Assembly: GCF_032970905.1 (NCBI RefSeq)
Contig: NZ_JAWJZA010000001.1
Length of the DNA: 64,000 nt
Reading direction: 5' to 3' (one strand)
Source of the DNA: Veillonella absiana
Lineage (GTDB): Bacteria > Bacillota > Negativicutes > Veillonellales > Veillonellaceae
Part shown: in pieces, positions 1 to 7,933 of the stretch
Layout of the letters: every line of letters starts with the position of its first letter
Numbering within the stretch: position 1 is the stretch's first letter
The notes under the pieces: generated by a model
What the model was told of the DNA's origin: nothing
The model's database searches: none
Seen by the model: the letters and a program-made list of their open reading frames with translations, nothing else
Position numbers and translations under genes: made by a program

Positions 1-502
1 TAATTTTATCTCTGAGCTGTACAGCTTGTTCAAAATCTTCCACTTTAATGGCTTCATCTAATTGGTGGCGTAATCGTTTAATTTCCCGCTTTGCTCTAAA
101 TACATCATTACCACGACTTGGAACACGACCATTATATTCTAATGTACCCTGAATCCGTTGTAATAATGGTTGTATTTCTTTACTGAAAGTATCGTAACAT
201 TGATCACAACCAAATTTACCTGTGCGATTAAATGTATCGTAGCTTATGCCACAATGTGGACAAGTTCTTCGCTCTCTAGATTGTAATAAACTGTCTGGAT
301 ACACCATATTTTGGAAGAAATCATTAGTAAAGAAGTTATTGTCCCACATATCGTTAGCAAAGGAACTAAATGGTGAGAACTTACCTGCCTTTTGTAATTT
401 GTTGGCACAATCAGCACATAGATGCTGTTCTGTCTTTTGATTATTAACGATGCTTGTCATATGCATCGTTGCTTCATTATGTTTACAGTGATCACATAAC
501 AT
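1..502 (-). CDS. mcsA: McsA-like protein-arginine kinase activator (3' part beyond the window)
   Basis: Partial gene; the frame runs off the left edge after about 167 codons. The visible part has four CxxC pairs (Cys3/6, Cys29/32, Cys81/84, Cys99/102), as in the zinc-binding N-terminus of McsA, and the UVR (UvrB/UvrC) motif begins near residue 141. In Firmicutes McsA activates the arginine kinase McsB, which marks proteins for ClpCP and inactivates CtsR. The ATG at 502 follows a good AAGGAGTG ribosome site and lies 7 bases after the ctsR stop, so the two genes form the start of the usual ctsR-mcsA-mcsB-clpC operon. mcsB and clpC would lie to the left of the window, which cannot be checked here. 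Confidence 0.93.
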   Translation of the reverse strand, partial: MLCDHCKHNEATMHMTSIVNNQKTEQHLCADCANKLQKAGKFSPFSSFANDMWDNNFFTNDFFQNMVYPDSLLQSRERRTCPHCGISYDTFNRTGKFGCDQCYDTFSKEIQPLLQRIQGTLEYNGRVPSRGNDVFRAKREIKRLRHQLDEAIKVEDFEQAVQLRDKI

Positions 503-508
503 AGTTCA

Positions 509-1000
509 TCACTCCTTCTTTAAGATATCAATCATGGATGCATATAGATTTCGGATTACTTCATTACGATCATCCATATCAACATAATCGATAATAGAAG
601 CAAAGAAATTATGCATTAGTTGTGCTTCACGTCTTGTAATTTTATCTTGTTGCAACAATTGGAATAATGATTGGTCCACATCTCGTAAATCAATCAATCT
701 TTCACTATCATCAGGTGTTTGATAAATATGATAAGGTGAAATCACCACTGGCAAATACCCAGAGGATGTAGGTGTTAATTTACTAATGCGAATATAACCA
801 CCAAGACCACGTCTAGATTCTACATCAAACCCACGATCATTAGAAAAACGAGTACTCAATACATAACTAATTTGAGATGGTGCACAATTTAATTCATCGG
901 CTAACTCATTTCGTTTTAAGATGATGCGCTCTTGTTCTTCTTTCATTTTTTCTAATATAAACTTTTCTATTTTATCAGCTATAATACTCATATAAATCAC
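509..1000 (-). CDS. ctsR: CtsR, transcriptional repressor of class III stress genes
   Basis: The 163-residue product has the CtsR layout: an N-terminal winged helix-turn-helix (residues about 25-75) with the glycine-rich wing RRGLGGYIRI that contacts the operator, followed by a helical dimerisation domain. CtsR represses clp genes and its own operon and is released on heat or protein stress through McsA/McsB. It is first in an operon with mcsA and is read from a consensus promoter at 1033-1061. GTCAAA-type heptads overlap that promoter, consistent with autoregulation. The first ATG at 1000 follows AGGTGATTT; a second Met at codon 4 is a possible alternative start. Confidence 0.95.
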   Translation of the reverse strand: MIYMSIIADKIEKFILEKMKEEQERIILKRNELADELNCAPSQISYVLSTRFSNDRGFDVESRRGLGGYIRISKLTPTSSGYLPVVISPYHIYQTPDDSERLIDLRDVDQSLFQLLQQDKITRREAQLMHNFFASIIDYVDMDDRNEVIRNLYASMIDILKKE

Positions 1001-1032
1001 CTCTTTGTCTTTTTGTCCTTTATTATGATTAC

Positions 1033-1061
1033 ATTATATTCGTCCTTTTGACCTTTGTCAA
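1033..1061 (-). promoter_or_regulatory. Consensus sigma-A promoter of ctsR with overlapping GTCAAA heptads
   Basis: On the minus strand TTGACA (1056-1061) and TATAAT (1033-1038) are separated by exactly 17 bases. GGTCAAA (complement of 1047-1053) sits in the spacer, and a degenerate second heptad lies near the -10 element. The CtsR consensus is two direct RGTCAAA heptads three bases apart; the spacing here is not canonical, so the promoter is clear but the exact operator is inferred. Confidence 0.8.
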
Positions 1062-1066
1062 CAATA

Positions 1067-1101
1067 AAAAGTCAAAAAATCAAAATTAATTTTTGACTTT
1101 T
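1067..1101. promoter_or_regulatory. Inverted GTCAAAA repeat between the divergent ctsR and AdoMetDC-like genes
   Basis: AAAAGTCAAAAA (1067-1078) is followed after 11 bases by its perfect inverse TTTTTGACTTTT (1090-1101). The half-sites match the CtsR core GTCAAA, but head to head instead of as direct repeats. More single GTCAAA/TTTGAC copies lie near 1173 and 1190. It could be a CtsR site, a second regulator's site, or simply part of the TTGACT -35 of a plus-strand promoter (TTGACT 1093-1098, 17 bases, TATAAG 1116-1121). Confidence 0.45.
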
Positions 1102-1223
1102 AAAAAACCTGGTTTTATAAGCATTTATAGTACTTTCTTTTAGTCAACTTTAGAATGTATAGCCTATTAAAATTTGACTTATCATGTCTAAAAGTCAAAA
1201 ATCATATTCATTTTTAGTTTATG

Positions 1224-1252
1224 TTTACACCTACCAAGATACAATGTATAAT
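1224..1252 (+). promoter_or_regulatory. Promoter of the AdoMetDC-like gene
   Basis: TTTACA (1224-1229), a 17-base spacer and TATAAT (1247-1252) form a near-consensus sigma-A promoter. Transcription would start near 1259, inside the longest open frame. This supports the downstream ATG at 1292 as the real start. Confidence 0.7.
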
Positions 1253-1291
1253 GAATTGAATATATATCTAATAGAAAGAAGGTGTTCCCCT

Positions 1292-1807
1292 ATGGCAGAT
1301 GCATTAGGCCAACAATTATTAATCGACTTATATGCTTGTGATGAAGATACAATCTCTTCTGCTACCTCCGTACAAGAAAGTGTAGCAACTGCTTTTGATT
1401 TAGCTGAACACGAAGTAGATGAAATTAGTTGCCAAGTAATGGACGACGAAATTATCCTCATCGCCATTGCTCCAAAATTCCATTTATGCTTACATACATA
1501 TCCAGCTCTCGGTTACGTAGCTGGTGACATGTATAGTTTTGAAAATGAAGTGCCTTTAACACTAATGATGAAAGCCTTACGTAAATCATTCCGTGCAGAA
1601 AAAGTCAAAGCCACTAGCGTTCAACGTGCTGACTTTGGTAATGAACGTGATATGAAACCTCGTCGTCAAACTAAAATCACTACATTAGGTCGCGTATCGC
1701 GTACTCGTATCCAATTAAAACAAACTGGTAAAAAATTAAAATCTCAAAGTGCTAAAGTATTTAAAGTAATTGCCAAAAAAGGCAAAGGCCAAAAAAATAA
1801 CGGCTAA
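1292..1807 (+). CDS. AdoMet decarboxylase (SpeD)-like protein lacking the pyruvoyl serine
   Basis: The 171-residue product follows the fold pattern of the prokaryotic S-adenosylmethionine decarboxylase proenzyme: a GQQLLIDLYACD start, an HTYP motif, and a GYVAGD segment. In the active family the backbone is cleaved at the Ser of ESHxxIHTxPE to make the pyruvoyl cofactor. A gapless reading puts Phe63 at that serine (KFH in place of ESH), and Phe83 where the catalytic Cys of DVFTCG should be. His64 and His68 remain. It should therefore be unable to self-process or decarboxylate AdoMet. The last 55 residues are Lys/Arg-rich and are not part of the usual enzyme. The ATG at 1292 has AGAAGGTG before it; the frame can be extended to 1184, but there is no ribosome site there. 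No spermidine synthase gene is adjacent. Function unknown. Confidence 0.75.
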   Translation: MADALGQQLLIDLYACDEDTISSATSVQESVATAFDLAEHEVDEISCQVMDDEIILIAIAPKFHLCLHTYPALGYVAGDMYSFENEVPLTLMMKALRKSFRAEKVKATSVQRADFGNERDMKPRRQTKITTLGRVSRTRIQLKQTGKKLKSQSAKVFKVIAKKGKGQKNNG

Positions 1808-1871
1808 TCCATTTTTAGCGACCATTGTGTAGATTCATTGTAATACTACTCAACCTACTTTCACAAAAATA

Positions 1872-1907
1872 AAACCCTGTACCTCGTATCATACGAAGTG
1901 CAGGGTT
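1872..1907. terminator. Bidirectional terminator between convergent genes
   Basis: AAACCCTGTAC and GTGCAGGGTTT form an inverted repeat with an extended inner stem (TCGTAT/ATACGA). A-rich and T-rich flanks on both sides suit termination of the plus-strand AdoMetDC-like gene and the minus-strand HAD gene. Confidence 0.8.
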
Positions 1908-1911
1908 TATT

Positions 1912-2592
1912 TTATCTGCGCACCATCATTTCCTCTAAATCAAGAGTCATTGCAATTTCATCTGGTTCATCACAAAGATATTCTGCATTGGCTGCCAACA
2001 ATTCTGATTCAGCACCATAACCATAGGTAACACCGATAGAAATACAACCTAAGGCATTAGCAGATTCCACATCATATTTACGATCTCCTACCATGTAAGC
2101 AATACGACGACCATTTTTATCTTGTAATGGTTGACCACTTAGATTTAGGGCTTTTTTCAAAATATCTTCCTTGTGAATGAGTCCACTTGCAGCATCAGCG
2201 CCAACAATTAAATTAAAGTATGGTGTCAAATAAAAATGATCGAGAATTTCACGGGCAAAGTGCTCTGGTTTCGCTGTAGCTACCGCCACATAATAATGTT
2301 CGGCTCTCAGTTTTGTCAGTAACTCTGAAATACCATCGTAGACTCTGTTTTCAAACTTCCCTAATGTGCCATAGCGCTCTTGGAATTTTTTGTACGCAAT
2401 GCGTGCCTCTTCCTCTGTCATACCACAATGTTCTTGAAAAGATTCCACAATAGGTGGTCCTAAAAACAATTGCAATGTATCTTCATCAGGAATTTCATAG
2501 TCAAATGCATTAAGCGCATATTTAATAGAATTGACAATACCTTCTCTAGAATCTGTTAACGTTCCATCTAAATCAAATAATACGGTCTTCAT
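1912..2592 (-). CDS. HAD-superfamily phosphatase (phosphoglycolate phosphatase-like)
   Basis: The 226-residue protein starts with the HAD motif I DLDGTLTDS (Asp7/Asp9), has a helical cap (residues about 15-85), motif II Thr in VAVATAKP, motif III Lys in the middle of the C-terminal half, and motif IV VGDRKYDVESA. This layout is that of the Gph/PpaX group, which removes phosphate from small phosphorylated metabolites such as 2-phosphoglycolate or pyrophosphate. Sequence alone does not fix the substrate. The ATG follows AGAGGTG. It is a single gene that converges with the AdoMetDC-like gene and lies downstream of the suf operon terminator. Confidence 0.85.
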   Translation of the reverse strand: MKTVLFDLDGTLTDSREGIVNSIKYALNAFDYEIPDEDTLQLFLGPPIVESFQEHCGMTEEEARIAYKKFQERYGTLGKFENRVYDGISELLTKLRAEHYYVAVATAKPEHFAREILDHFYLTPYFNLIVGADAASGLIHKEDILKKALNLSGQPLQDKNGRRIAYMVGDRKYDVESANALGCISIGVTYGYGAESELLAANAEYLCDEPDEIAMTLDLEEMMVRR

Positions 2593-2647
2593 CAGACACC
2601 TCTTATATAAAAATAGAATAATAAATATAACACCATTATTATAACAT

Positions 2648-2678
2648 AAACAGCATAGTCCAATGGACTATGCTGTTT
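2648..2678 (-). terminator. Hairpin ending the suf operon
   Basis: A perfect 14-base-pair stem (AAACAGCATAGTCC and its complement) has a 3-base loop and lies 33 bases after the sufU stop. The trailing sequence is only moderately T-rich, so it may stabilise the 3' end as well as terminate. Confidence 0.7.
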
Positions 2679-2710
2679 AGTATTCACCATTAGATAACAA
2701 TCCAAAGGGT

Positions 2711-3136
2711 TTATATTTTTAGTGCTTCTTTCAATGTATGCCAAGCAAGTACGGCACATTTAACACGAGCAGGCATATTTGAAATATTTTTTAATGCCAT
2801 AGCATCTTCCAATTCCTCTAACTCTTCGTCATCAGTAACGTCTTTCTTGATCATACCCAAAAATAATTCAACTAAACGCAATGCTTCTTCTACAGATTTG
2901 CCTTTGATAATATCAATCATCATAGATGCAGAGGCTTGGCTGATGGCACAACCAGAACCTGTATAAGCAGCATCTTTCACAATACCATCTTGTACATCTA
3001 CTTGTAATGTTAAATCATCGCCACAACTTGGATTATGACCATGTTCAGATACAGTAAATGCATCAAGTTCATGTTTATTACGTTTATCTTGATTATGTTC
3101 TAAAATTAACTCTGTATATAATTGATCCATTTCCAT
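2711..3136 (-). CDS. sufU: SufU, sulfur-transfer protein for iron-sulfur assembly
   Basis: The 141-residue NifU_N/IscU-fold protein has the zinc-binding and sulfur-accepting residues of SufU: NPSCGDD (Cys38, Asp40), GSGCAIS (Cys63) and KCAVLAW near residue 127. In Firmicutes SufU takes persulfide sulfur from SufS and passes it to the SufBCD scaffold. It is last in sufC-sufB-sufD-sufS-sufU and begins 14 bases after sufS. The stretch between its second and third cysteines has the insertion that separates SufU from IscU. The ATG at 3136 lies 10 bases after AGGAGAG; the Met at codon 3 is a possible alternative. Confidence 0.95.
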   Translation of the reverse strand: MEMDQLYTELILEHNQDKRNKHELDAFTVSEHGHNPSCGDDLTLQVDVQDGIVKDAAYTGSGCAISQASASMMIDIIKGKSVEEALRLVELFLGMIKKDVTDDEELEELEDAMALKNISNMPARVKCAVLAWHTLKEALKI

Positions 3137-3150
3137 GGTTCTAATCTCTC

Positions 3151-4380
3151 CTAGTCTTTATATCCCATAACAGAACGAACTGTTTTTAATACGTCCAAGA
3201 ATGCATCCAAATCTTCTTTACGGGTATACAAGTACATGCTGAGTCGGCTAGATGCAGCTACATTGTAGAACGCACCTAGTGGCTGTGCACAGTGATGGCC
3301 AGAACGGATACAAATACCTTTGCTATCCATAATGGTTGCTACATCATGAGGATGTACATCTTCTACTGTGAAAGCAATAACACCATGTTTTTCTTTTGGA
3401 TTTGTACTACCTAGTACACGTACATGAGGAATTTCAAGCATCTTTGGTAAAATATAGGCTACTAATTTTTCTTCGTAGCTTTCAATTTGCTCCATACCGA
3501 AGGATTCCAAATAATCAATGGCCGCATGTAATGTTACAGCACCATCTGCATTTGGTGTACCAGCTTCAAATTTATATGGCAATTCATTGAATGTAGTAGT
3601 TTGTTCTTTTACATATTCAATCATGTCCCCACCTAACAAGAATGGAGGCATGGCTTCAAGCAATGCACGTTTGCCGTATAAAACACCGATACCTTGAGAA
3701 GCACACATTTTATGACCAGAGAATACGAAGAAATCGCAGTCAAGTGCTTGTACGTCAATTTTCATATGCGGTGTAGATTGTGCACCGTCAAGAACGACGA
3801 TGGCACCTACGGAGTGAGCTTTCTCGATTAATTCTTTTACAGGGAATTCCATGCCCAATACATTACTTACATGAGCAAAGGCCACAATTTTAGTGTGTTC
3901 ATCAATTTTATTGATTTCACCATCTTTTAAATGACCAGTTTCATCTAAATACATATATTCAAGAGTTGCACCAGTTTTATTAGCTACATATTGCCAAGTT
4001 ACTAAGTTCGCATGATGTTCTGCCACAGTAATTAGGATTTTGTCTCCTTCTTGTACATTGTTAACACCATAGCAATGAGCCACAAGATTCATGGATTCAG
4101 TACTATTGCGAGTAAAAATAACCTCTTCACGTTCACGAGCATTGATAAATTCAACAACGCGGTCACGAGCATTTTCATAGGCTTCACTAGCTTCTACAGC
4201 CAACACATGGGAACCACGGTGTGGATTACCATTATGTTGTGTCATATGTTCAACAAGACGATCCACTACCACTTGTGGAATTTGTGCTGTAGCACCGCTA
4301 TCTAAATAGATAACACGATTGCCATTATGTGTTTTATTTAAAATTGGAAAGTCTTTGTAAGCTTCTGTAATGGGTTTCAT
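3151..4380 (-). CDS. sufS: SufS cysteine desulfurase
   Basis: This 409-residue group II cysteine desulfurase is a PLP enzyme that converts cysteine to alanine and leaves a persulfide on its active cysteine. The PLP lysine is in FSGHKMCASQG (near residue 225) and the catalytic cysteine in RSGHHCAQPLG (near residue 364). The short group II loop around that cysteine needs SufU as partner, which is the next gene. Length and domain order match the family. It follows sufD by 12 bases in the operon. Confidence 0.97.
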   Translation of the reverse strand: MKPITEAYKDFPILNKTHNGNRVIYLDSGATAQIPQVVVDRLVEHMTQHNGNPHRGSHVLAVEASEAYENARDRVVEFINAREREEVIFTRNSTESMNLVAHCYGVNNVQEGDKILITVAEHHANLVTWQYVANKTGATLEYMYLDETGHLKDGEINKIDEHTKIVAFAHVSNVLGMEFPVKELIEKAHSVGAIVVLDGAQSTPHMKIDVQALDCDFFVFSGHKMCASQGIGVLYGKRALLEAMPPFLLGGDMIEYVKEQTTTFNELPYKFEAGTPNADGAVTLHAAIDYLESFGMEQIESYEEKLVAYILPKMLEIPHVRVLGSTNPKEKHGVIAFTVEDVHPHDVATIMDSKGICIRSGHHCAQPLGAFYNVAASSRLSMYLYTRKEDLDAFLDVLKTVRSVMGYKD

Positions 4381-4392
4381 ATATATCCCTCT

Positions 4393-5436
4393 TTAAATTT
4401 TATTTCGTACAGCTGTTAATGCTGCTTCTTCGATATCTTCATTACCAATACGGTCAATAATTGGACGAATCATAGATTCTACGATGATATGTTTTGCTTC
4501 GGCTTCACTGAAACCACGGCTCATCAAGTAGAATAATTTTGTTTTGTCCAATTGGCCGGCACTGGCTGCATGGTTACCAACTACATTATCTTCTTTACAC
4601 AGCAATAATGGCAATGATACAGATTTTACAGTTGGATCAAGCAATAAACAAGTATCTTCTTCCGCACCTTCAGAACCAGTAGCACCATGAAGGAAATCAA
4701 GTGTACCACGGAAAGATTTTTTAGACACATCACTTAATGCACCCAATGTATGAATATCAGATTTAGATTTTTTACCACCATGACTCATCAACATAAAAAT
4801 ATCAAATTTCTGTTCTTTATCGCCAAGATATGCTAAATCATGAATAAGTTCACATTCTTCACCGGCTAAATCCTGTTCAAAATGTAAGATATTTTCTTTA
4901 CCGCCAATTTCGATGTTAATAAATTCCACATTAGCACGATCAGCAAGTTTAGTGTAGCGGTGTTCAATTTGTTGCAATTCTTCGCTTATCAAATTAACCT
5001 TCTTCACTACTACATTTGCTTCCTCACCAATGATGAATTCTGTAAAAGTTTCAACACTAGTATCTTTTGCGTCCCCAGTCATAAGAATGAGAACCTCTAA
5101 TTCCGCTCTATCTCCTACATGGAATTGGAAACGGCTAGCTATACGTTTAGCAGCATTTACTTCAATTATAACTACCTCTTTACCATTTGCTGGCACAGTA
5201 ATCAAATGAGCTTCACCAGTAGAAATTAAATTTTGCAAAGCTGTTGGGTTAACACCTGGGAAGGTTGCTTTCACCAACTCTGTATTAATCAATGGTGTTA
5301 CAACACCTGCATTGGCATTGATTACCACATTTGCTCTTTCGTCTGTTGCACCTAAAACTTGACCTTGTGTATGGTTAACACGTAACCATCTAAAGGTTGG
5401 TCTTGGAAGCACATTAAATAATAAATTTTCGCTCAT
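4393..5436 (-). CDS. sufD: SufD, Fe-S scaffold subunit
   Basis: The 347-residue protein has the SufB/SufD beta-helix core, including the C-terminal motifs LLLDPTVKSVSLPLLLC and NHAASAGQLD that face SufB. SufD pairs with SufB and two SufC ATPases in the SufBC2D scaffold, where it supports iron entry. It is shorter than E. coli SufD (about 420 residues), with a reduced N-terminal region, as is common in Firmicutes. It starts 8 bases after the sufB stop. Confidence 0.93.
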   Translation of the reverse strand: MSENLLFNVLPRPTFRWLRVNHTQGQVLGATDERANVVINANAGVVTPLINTELVKATFPGVNPTALQNLISTGEAHLITVPANGKEVVIIEVNAAKRIASRFQFHVGDRAELEVLILMTGDAKDTSVETFTEFIIGEEANVVVKKVNLISEELQQIEHRYTKLADRANVEFINIEIGGKENILHFEQDLAGEECELIHDLAYLGDKEQKFDIFMLMSHGGKKSKSDIHTLGALSDVSKKSFRGTLDFLHGATGSEGAEEDTCLLLDPTVKSVSLPLLLCKEDNVVGNHAASAGQLDKTKLFYLMSRGFSEAEAKHIIVESMIRPIIDRIGNEDIEEAALTAVRNKI

Positions 5437-5444
5437 ATGTCCTC

Positions 5445-6854
5445 CTACCCAATGGAACCTTCAAGTTCTAGATTAATCAAATTATTCATTTCTACAGCAT
5501 ATTCCAATGGCAATTCTTTAGAAATTGGTTCAACGAAACCACGTACAAGCATAGCACGCGCTTCCTCTTCACTAATACCACGAGTCATCAAGTAGAAAAT
5601 GGCCTCATCAGAAATACGTCCAATTTTTGCTTCATGACCGATATCCACATTATCATTTTCAATGATGATAGCAGGGATTGTATCAGATTGAGACTCTGCA
5701 TCAAGCATTAAGGATTCACAAGAAACAGTTGCTTTTGCATGTTCTGCATTAGGTCCCATTTTTAACAAGCCACGGTAAATAGCAGCACCACCACTTTTAG
5801 AGATAGATTTGGAGTTTACATTACTTGTTGTGTGTGGAGCATTATGAACAACTTTACAACCTGTATCAAGGAACTGACCTTCACCGGCAAATGTAACACC
5901 TGTAAATTCACAATGTGCCCCTTCACCATTTAGAATACTCATTGGATATAAGCAAGCTACACGAGATCCGAATGAACCAGAAACCCACTCAATCGTGCCA
6001 CCTTTACCAACAATACAACGTTTTGTATTCAAATTGTACATATTCTTGGACCAGTTTTCGATAGTAGAGTAGCGAAGAGATGCATTATCTTTTACAAATA
6101 ATTCTACAGCACCCGCATGAAGGTTAGATACATCATATTTAGGTGCAGAACAGCCTTCGATAAAGTGAACTTTCGCACCTTCTTCTACGATAATCATAGT
6201 ATGTTCAAACTGACCAGCGCCAGGAGCATTTAAACGGAAATAGGATTGTAATGGAATATCTACTTGTACGCCAGCTGGTACATATACGAAGGACCCACCA
6301 GACCAAACAGCACCATGTAAAGCTGCCCATTTGTGATCCGTCGGAGGAATCAATGTCATCCAATACTTTTTAACGATTTCTTCATGTTCATGAAGAGCCG
6401 TTTCAATATCTGTATAGATAACACCTTGCTTAACCAAATCTTCTTGAATGCTATGGTATACAACTTCTGAGTCGTATTGTGCACCTACACCAGCTAAGGA
6501 TGTTTTTTCCGCTTCTGGAATACCAAGGCGGTCAAATGTGCTCTTAATATCTTCTGGAACTTCATCCCAGCTTTCTTTCATGTCCACCTTTGGTTTTACA
6601 TAGGTGACAATGTTAGACATATCAAGACCACTAATATCTGGAATCCAAGTTGGAATATCCATCTTATTATATATATCTAAGGATTTTAAACGGAACTCAA
6701 GCATCCATTCAGGTTCATTTTTGTTCGCCCAAATCTCACGGATGATTTCTTCCGTCAAACCTGTATCAGCAATATAGGAATAATCGAACTCGTTTCTGAT
6801 GTCATAGACACCACGGTCCATATCCGCAACTTGCGTCTTCTTTCTTTCTTCCAT
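5445..6854 (-). CDS. sufB: SufB, Fe-S scaffold subunit
   Basis: At 469 residues and full length, the protein shows typical SufB sequence: an N-terminal helical region, the beta-helix with VIYTDIETAL and GGSFVYVPAGVQVDIPLQ, and the C-terminal NDNVDIGHEAKIGRISDEA. SufB is the main site where the nascent iron-sulfur cluster forms. It lies between sufC and sufD, 9 bases after sufC. The start follows an AGGAGGCATTC site. Confidence 0.97.
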   Translation of the reverse strand: MEERKKTQVADMDRGVYDIRNEFDYSYIADTGLTEEIIREIWANKNEPEWMLEFRLKSLDIYNKMDIPTWIPDISGLDMSNIVTYVKPKVDMKESWDEVPEDIKSTFDRLGIPEAEKTSLAGVGAQYDSEVVYHSIQEDLVKQGVIYTDIETALHEHEEIVKKYWMTLIPPTDHKWAALHGAVWSGGSFVYVPAGVQVDIPLQSYFRLNAPGAGQFEHTMIIVEEGAKVHFIEGCSAPKYDVSNLHAGAVELFVKDNASLRYSTIENWSKNMYNLNTKRCIVGKGGTIEWVSGSFGSRVACLYPMSILNGEGAHCEFTGVTFAGEGQFLDTGCKVVHNAPHTTSNVNSKSISKSGGAAIYRGLLKMGPNAEHAKATVSCESLMLDAESQSDTIPAIIIENDNVDIGHEAKIGRISDEAIFYLMTRGISEEEARAMLVRGFVEPISKELPLEYAVEMNNLINLELEGSIG

Positions 6855-6863
6855 GAATGCCTC

Positions 6864-7607
6864 CTAAGCCAATTCTTTATATGCGTCGTAACCTTTTTCT
6901 TCAATTTCTTTTACTAGGGATGCATCGCCAGTTTTAACGATTTTACCGTTAATCAAAACATGAACGAATGTAGGATTTAATTTTTGAAGAATTTGATTGT
7001 GATGAGTAATAATCAATACTGAGTTCTTTTCATTATGGAAACGATTTACACCTTCAGAAACGATGCGAACAGCATCCACGTCAAGACCAGAATCAGTTTC
7101 GTCAAGAATAGCTAATTTAGGATCAAGAATAGACATTTGTAAGATTTCATTTTTCTTACGTTCACCACCAGAGAAACCTTCATTAACATAACGTTGCGCA
7201 TAGGCTGCATCAAAAGATAATTCATCCATTTTAGCTTTTAATTCTTTTTTGAAAGCCAATGCACGTACATTTTCACCAGTAATTGTAGATTTAGCTGTAC
7301 GAATAAAGTTTTCAACAGTGATGCCTGGCACAGAAATTGGATGTTGGAAAGACATAAAAATACCAGCTTTGGCACGGTCATTAACAGCATCTTCTGTAAT
7401 ATCGTTACCATCAAATACGATGGAACCTTTATCTACAGTGTAAATTGGGTTACCCATAATAGCATTAGCCAATGTAGATTTACCAGCACCATTTGTACCC
7501 ATAACTACATGGATTTCACCTGGATTAATTGTCAGGTTAATGCCTTTTAATATTTTTTTACCTTCAACAGATACTTCTAAATCTTTTACTTGAAGCAGTT
7601 CAGCCAA
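6864..7607 (-). CDS. sufC: SufC, ATPase of the Fe-S scaffold
   Basis: The 247-residue ABC-type ATPase has Walker A GTNGAGKST (residues 37-45), the signature FSGGERKKNE, Walker B LAILDETDSGLD, and the D-loop. SufC binds SufB and SufD and drives their conformational change; it is not a transporter. It is the first gene of the operon and is preceded by a 164-base leader that holds a terminator-like hairpin. The ATG follows AAGGAGTGAATTATT; the initiating codon read here is TTG/ATG-type at 7607. Confidence 0.95.
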   Translation of the reverse strand: MAELLQVKDLEVSVEGKKILKGINLTINPGEIHVVMGTNGAGKSTLANAIMGNPIYTVDKGSIVFDGNDITEDAVNDRAKAGIFMSFQHPISVPGITVENFIRTAKSTITGENVRALAFKKELKAKMDELSFDAAYAQRYVNEGFSGGERKKNEILQMSILDPKLAILDETDSGLDVDAVRIVSEGVNRFHNEKNSVLIITHHNQILQKLNPTFVHVLINGKIVKTGDASLVKEIEEKGYDAYKELA

Positions 7608-7696
7608 AATAATTCACTCCTTATATACTATATATAATGCTAAAACAATATGAATATTACTAAATAAAATATATCAACACATGTCTTATATAGACG

Positions 7697-7730
7697 TAAA
7701 AAAGCGGTATGCACCAAAGTGAATACCGCT
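7697..7730 (-). terminator. Terminator-like hairpin in the suf leader (possible attenuator)
   Basis: On the minus strand AGCGGTAT, a 12-base loop and ATACCGCT are followed by TTTTTT, the form of an intrinsic terminator. It lies between the suf promoter and sufC, 90 bases before the start. Upstream AAAGTG can pair with CACTTT in the hairpin loop, which may allow an alternative fold. It may instead end lysA transcripts or a small RNA of about 75 bases. Confidence 0.55.
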
Positions 7731-7778
7731 GTATCTTCTCGCCACTTTAGCAAGTCATGTGCATAACTATCTATACTT

Positions 7779-7807
7779 ATTATACATGCTTGTCTAATTG
7801 ATAGCAA
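7779..7807 (-). promoter_or_regulatory. Likely suf operon promoter
   Basis: Minus-strand TTGCTA (7802-7807), 17 bases and TATAAT (7779-7784). Transcription would begin near 7771 and run through the leader hairpin into sufC. The rest of the 326-base gap between sufC and lysA (7608-7933) is AT-rich and shows nothing else. Confidence 0.6.
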
Positions 7808-7933
7808 GATATTCCTACCAAAATATATTGGAATTAAAAGAATAGTATATATTACTTATATAAATAGGCTTTTTATCCAAATGAGTATTTTGGTATCAAT
7901 TCTCAATTAATACTTTTTACTTATAATTTTTTA

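Noticed and set aside
1184..1291. 36-codon N-terminal extension of the AdoMetDC-like gene
   Set aside because: No ribosome site at 1184, and a promoter lies within the extension; the SpeD-like fold begins at 1292.
1231..1467. Minus-strand open frame opposite the AdoMetDC-like gene
   Set aside because: Antisense shadow without start signals; composition is unlike the neighbouring proteins.
7608..7933. T-box in the suf leader
   Set aside because: TTGGTGCATACCGC looks slightly like a T-box core but the leader is too short and lacks Stem I and the conserved core spacing.
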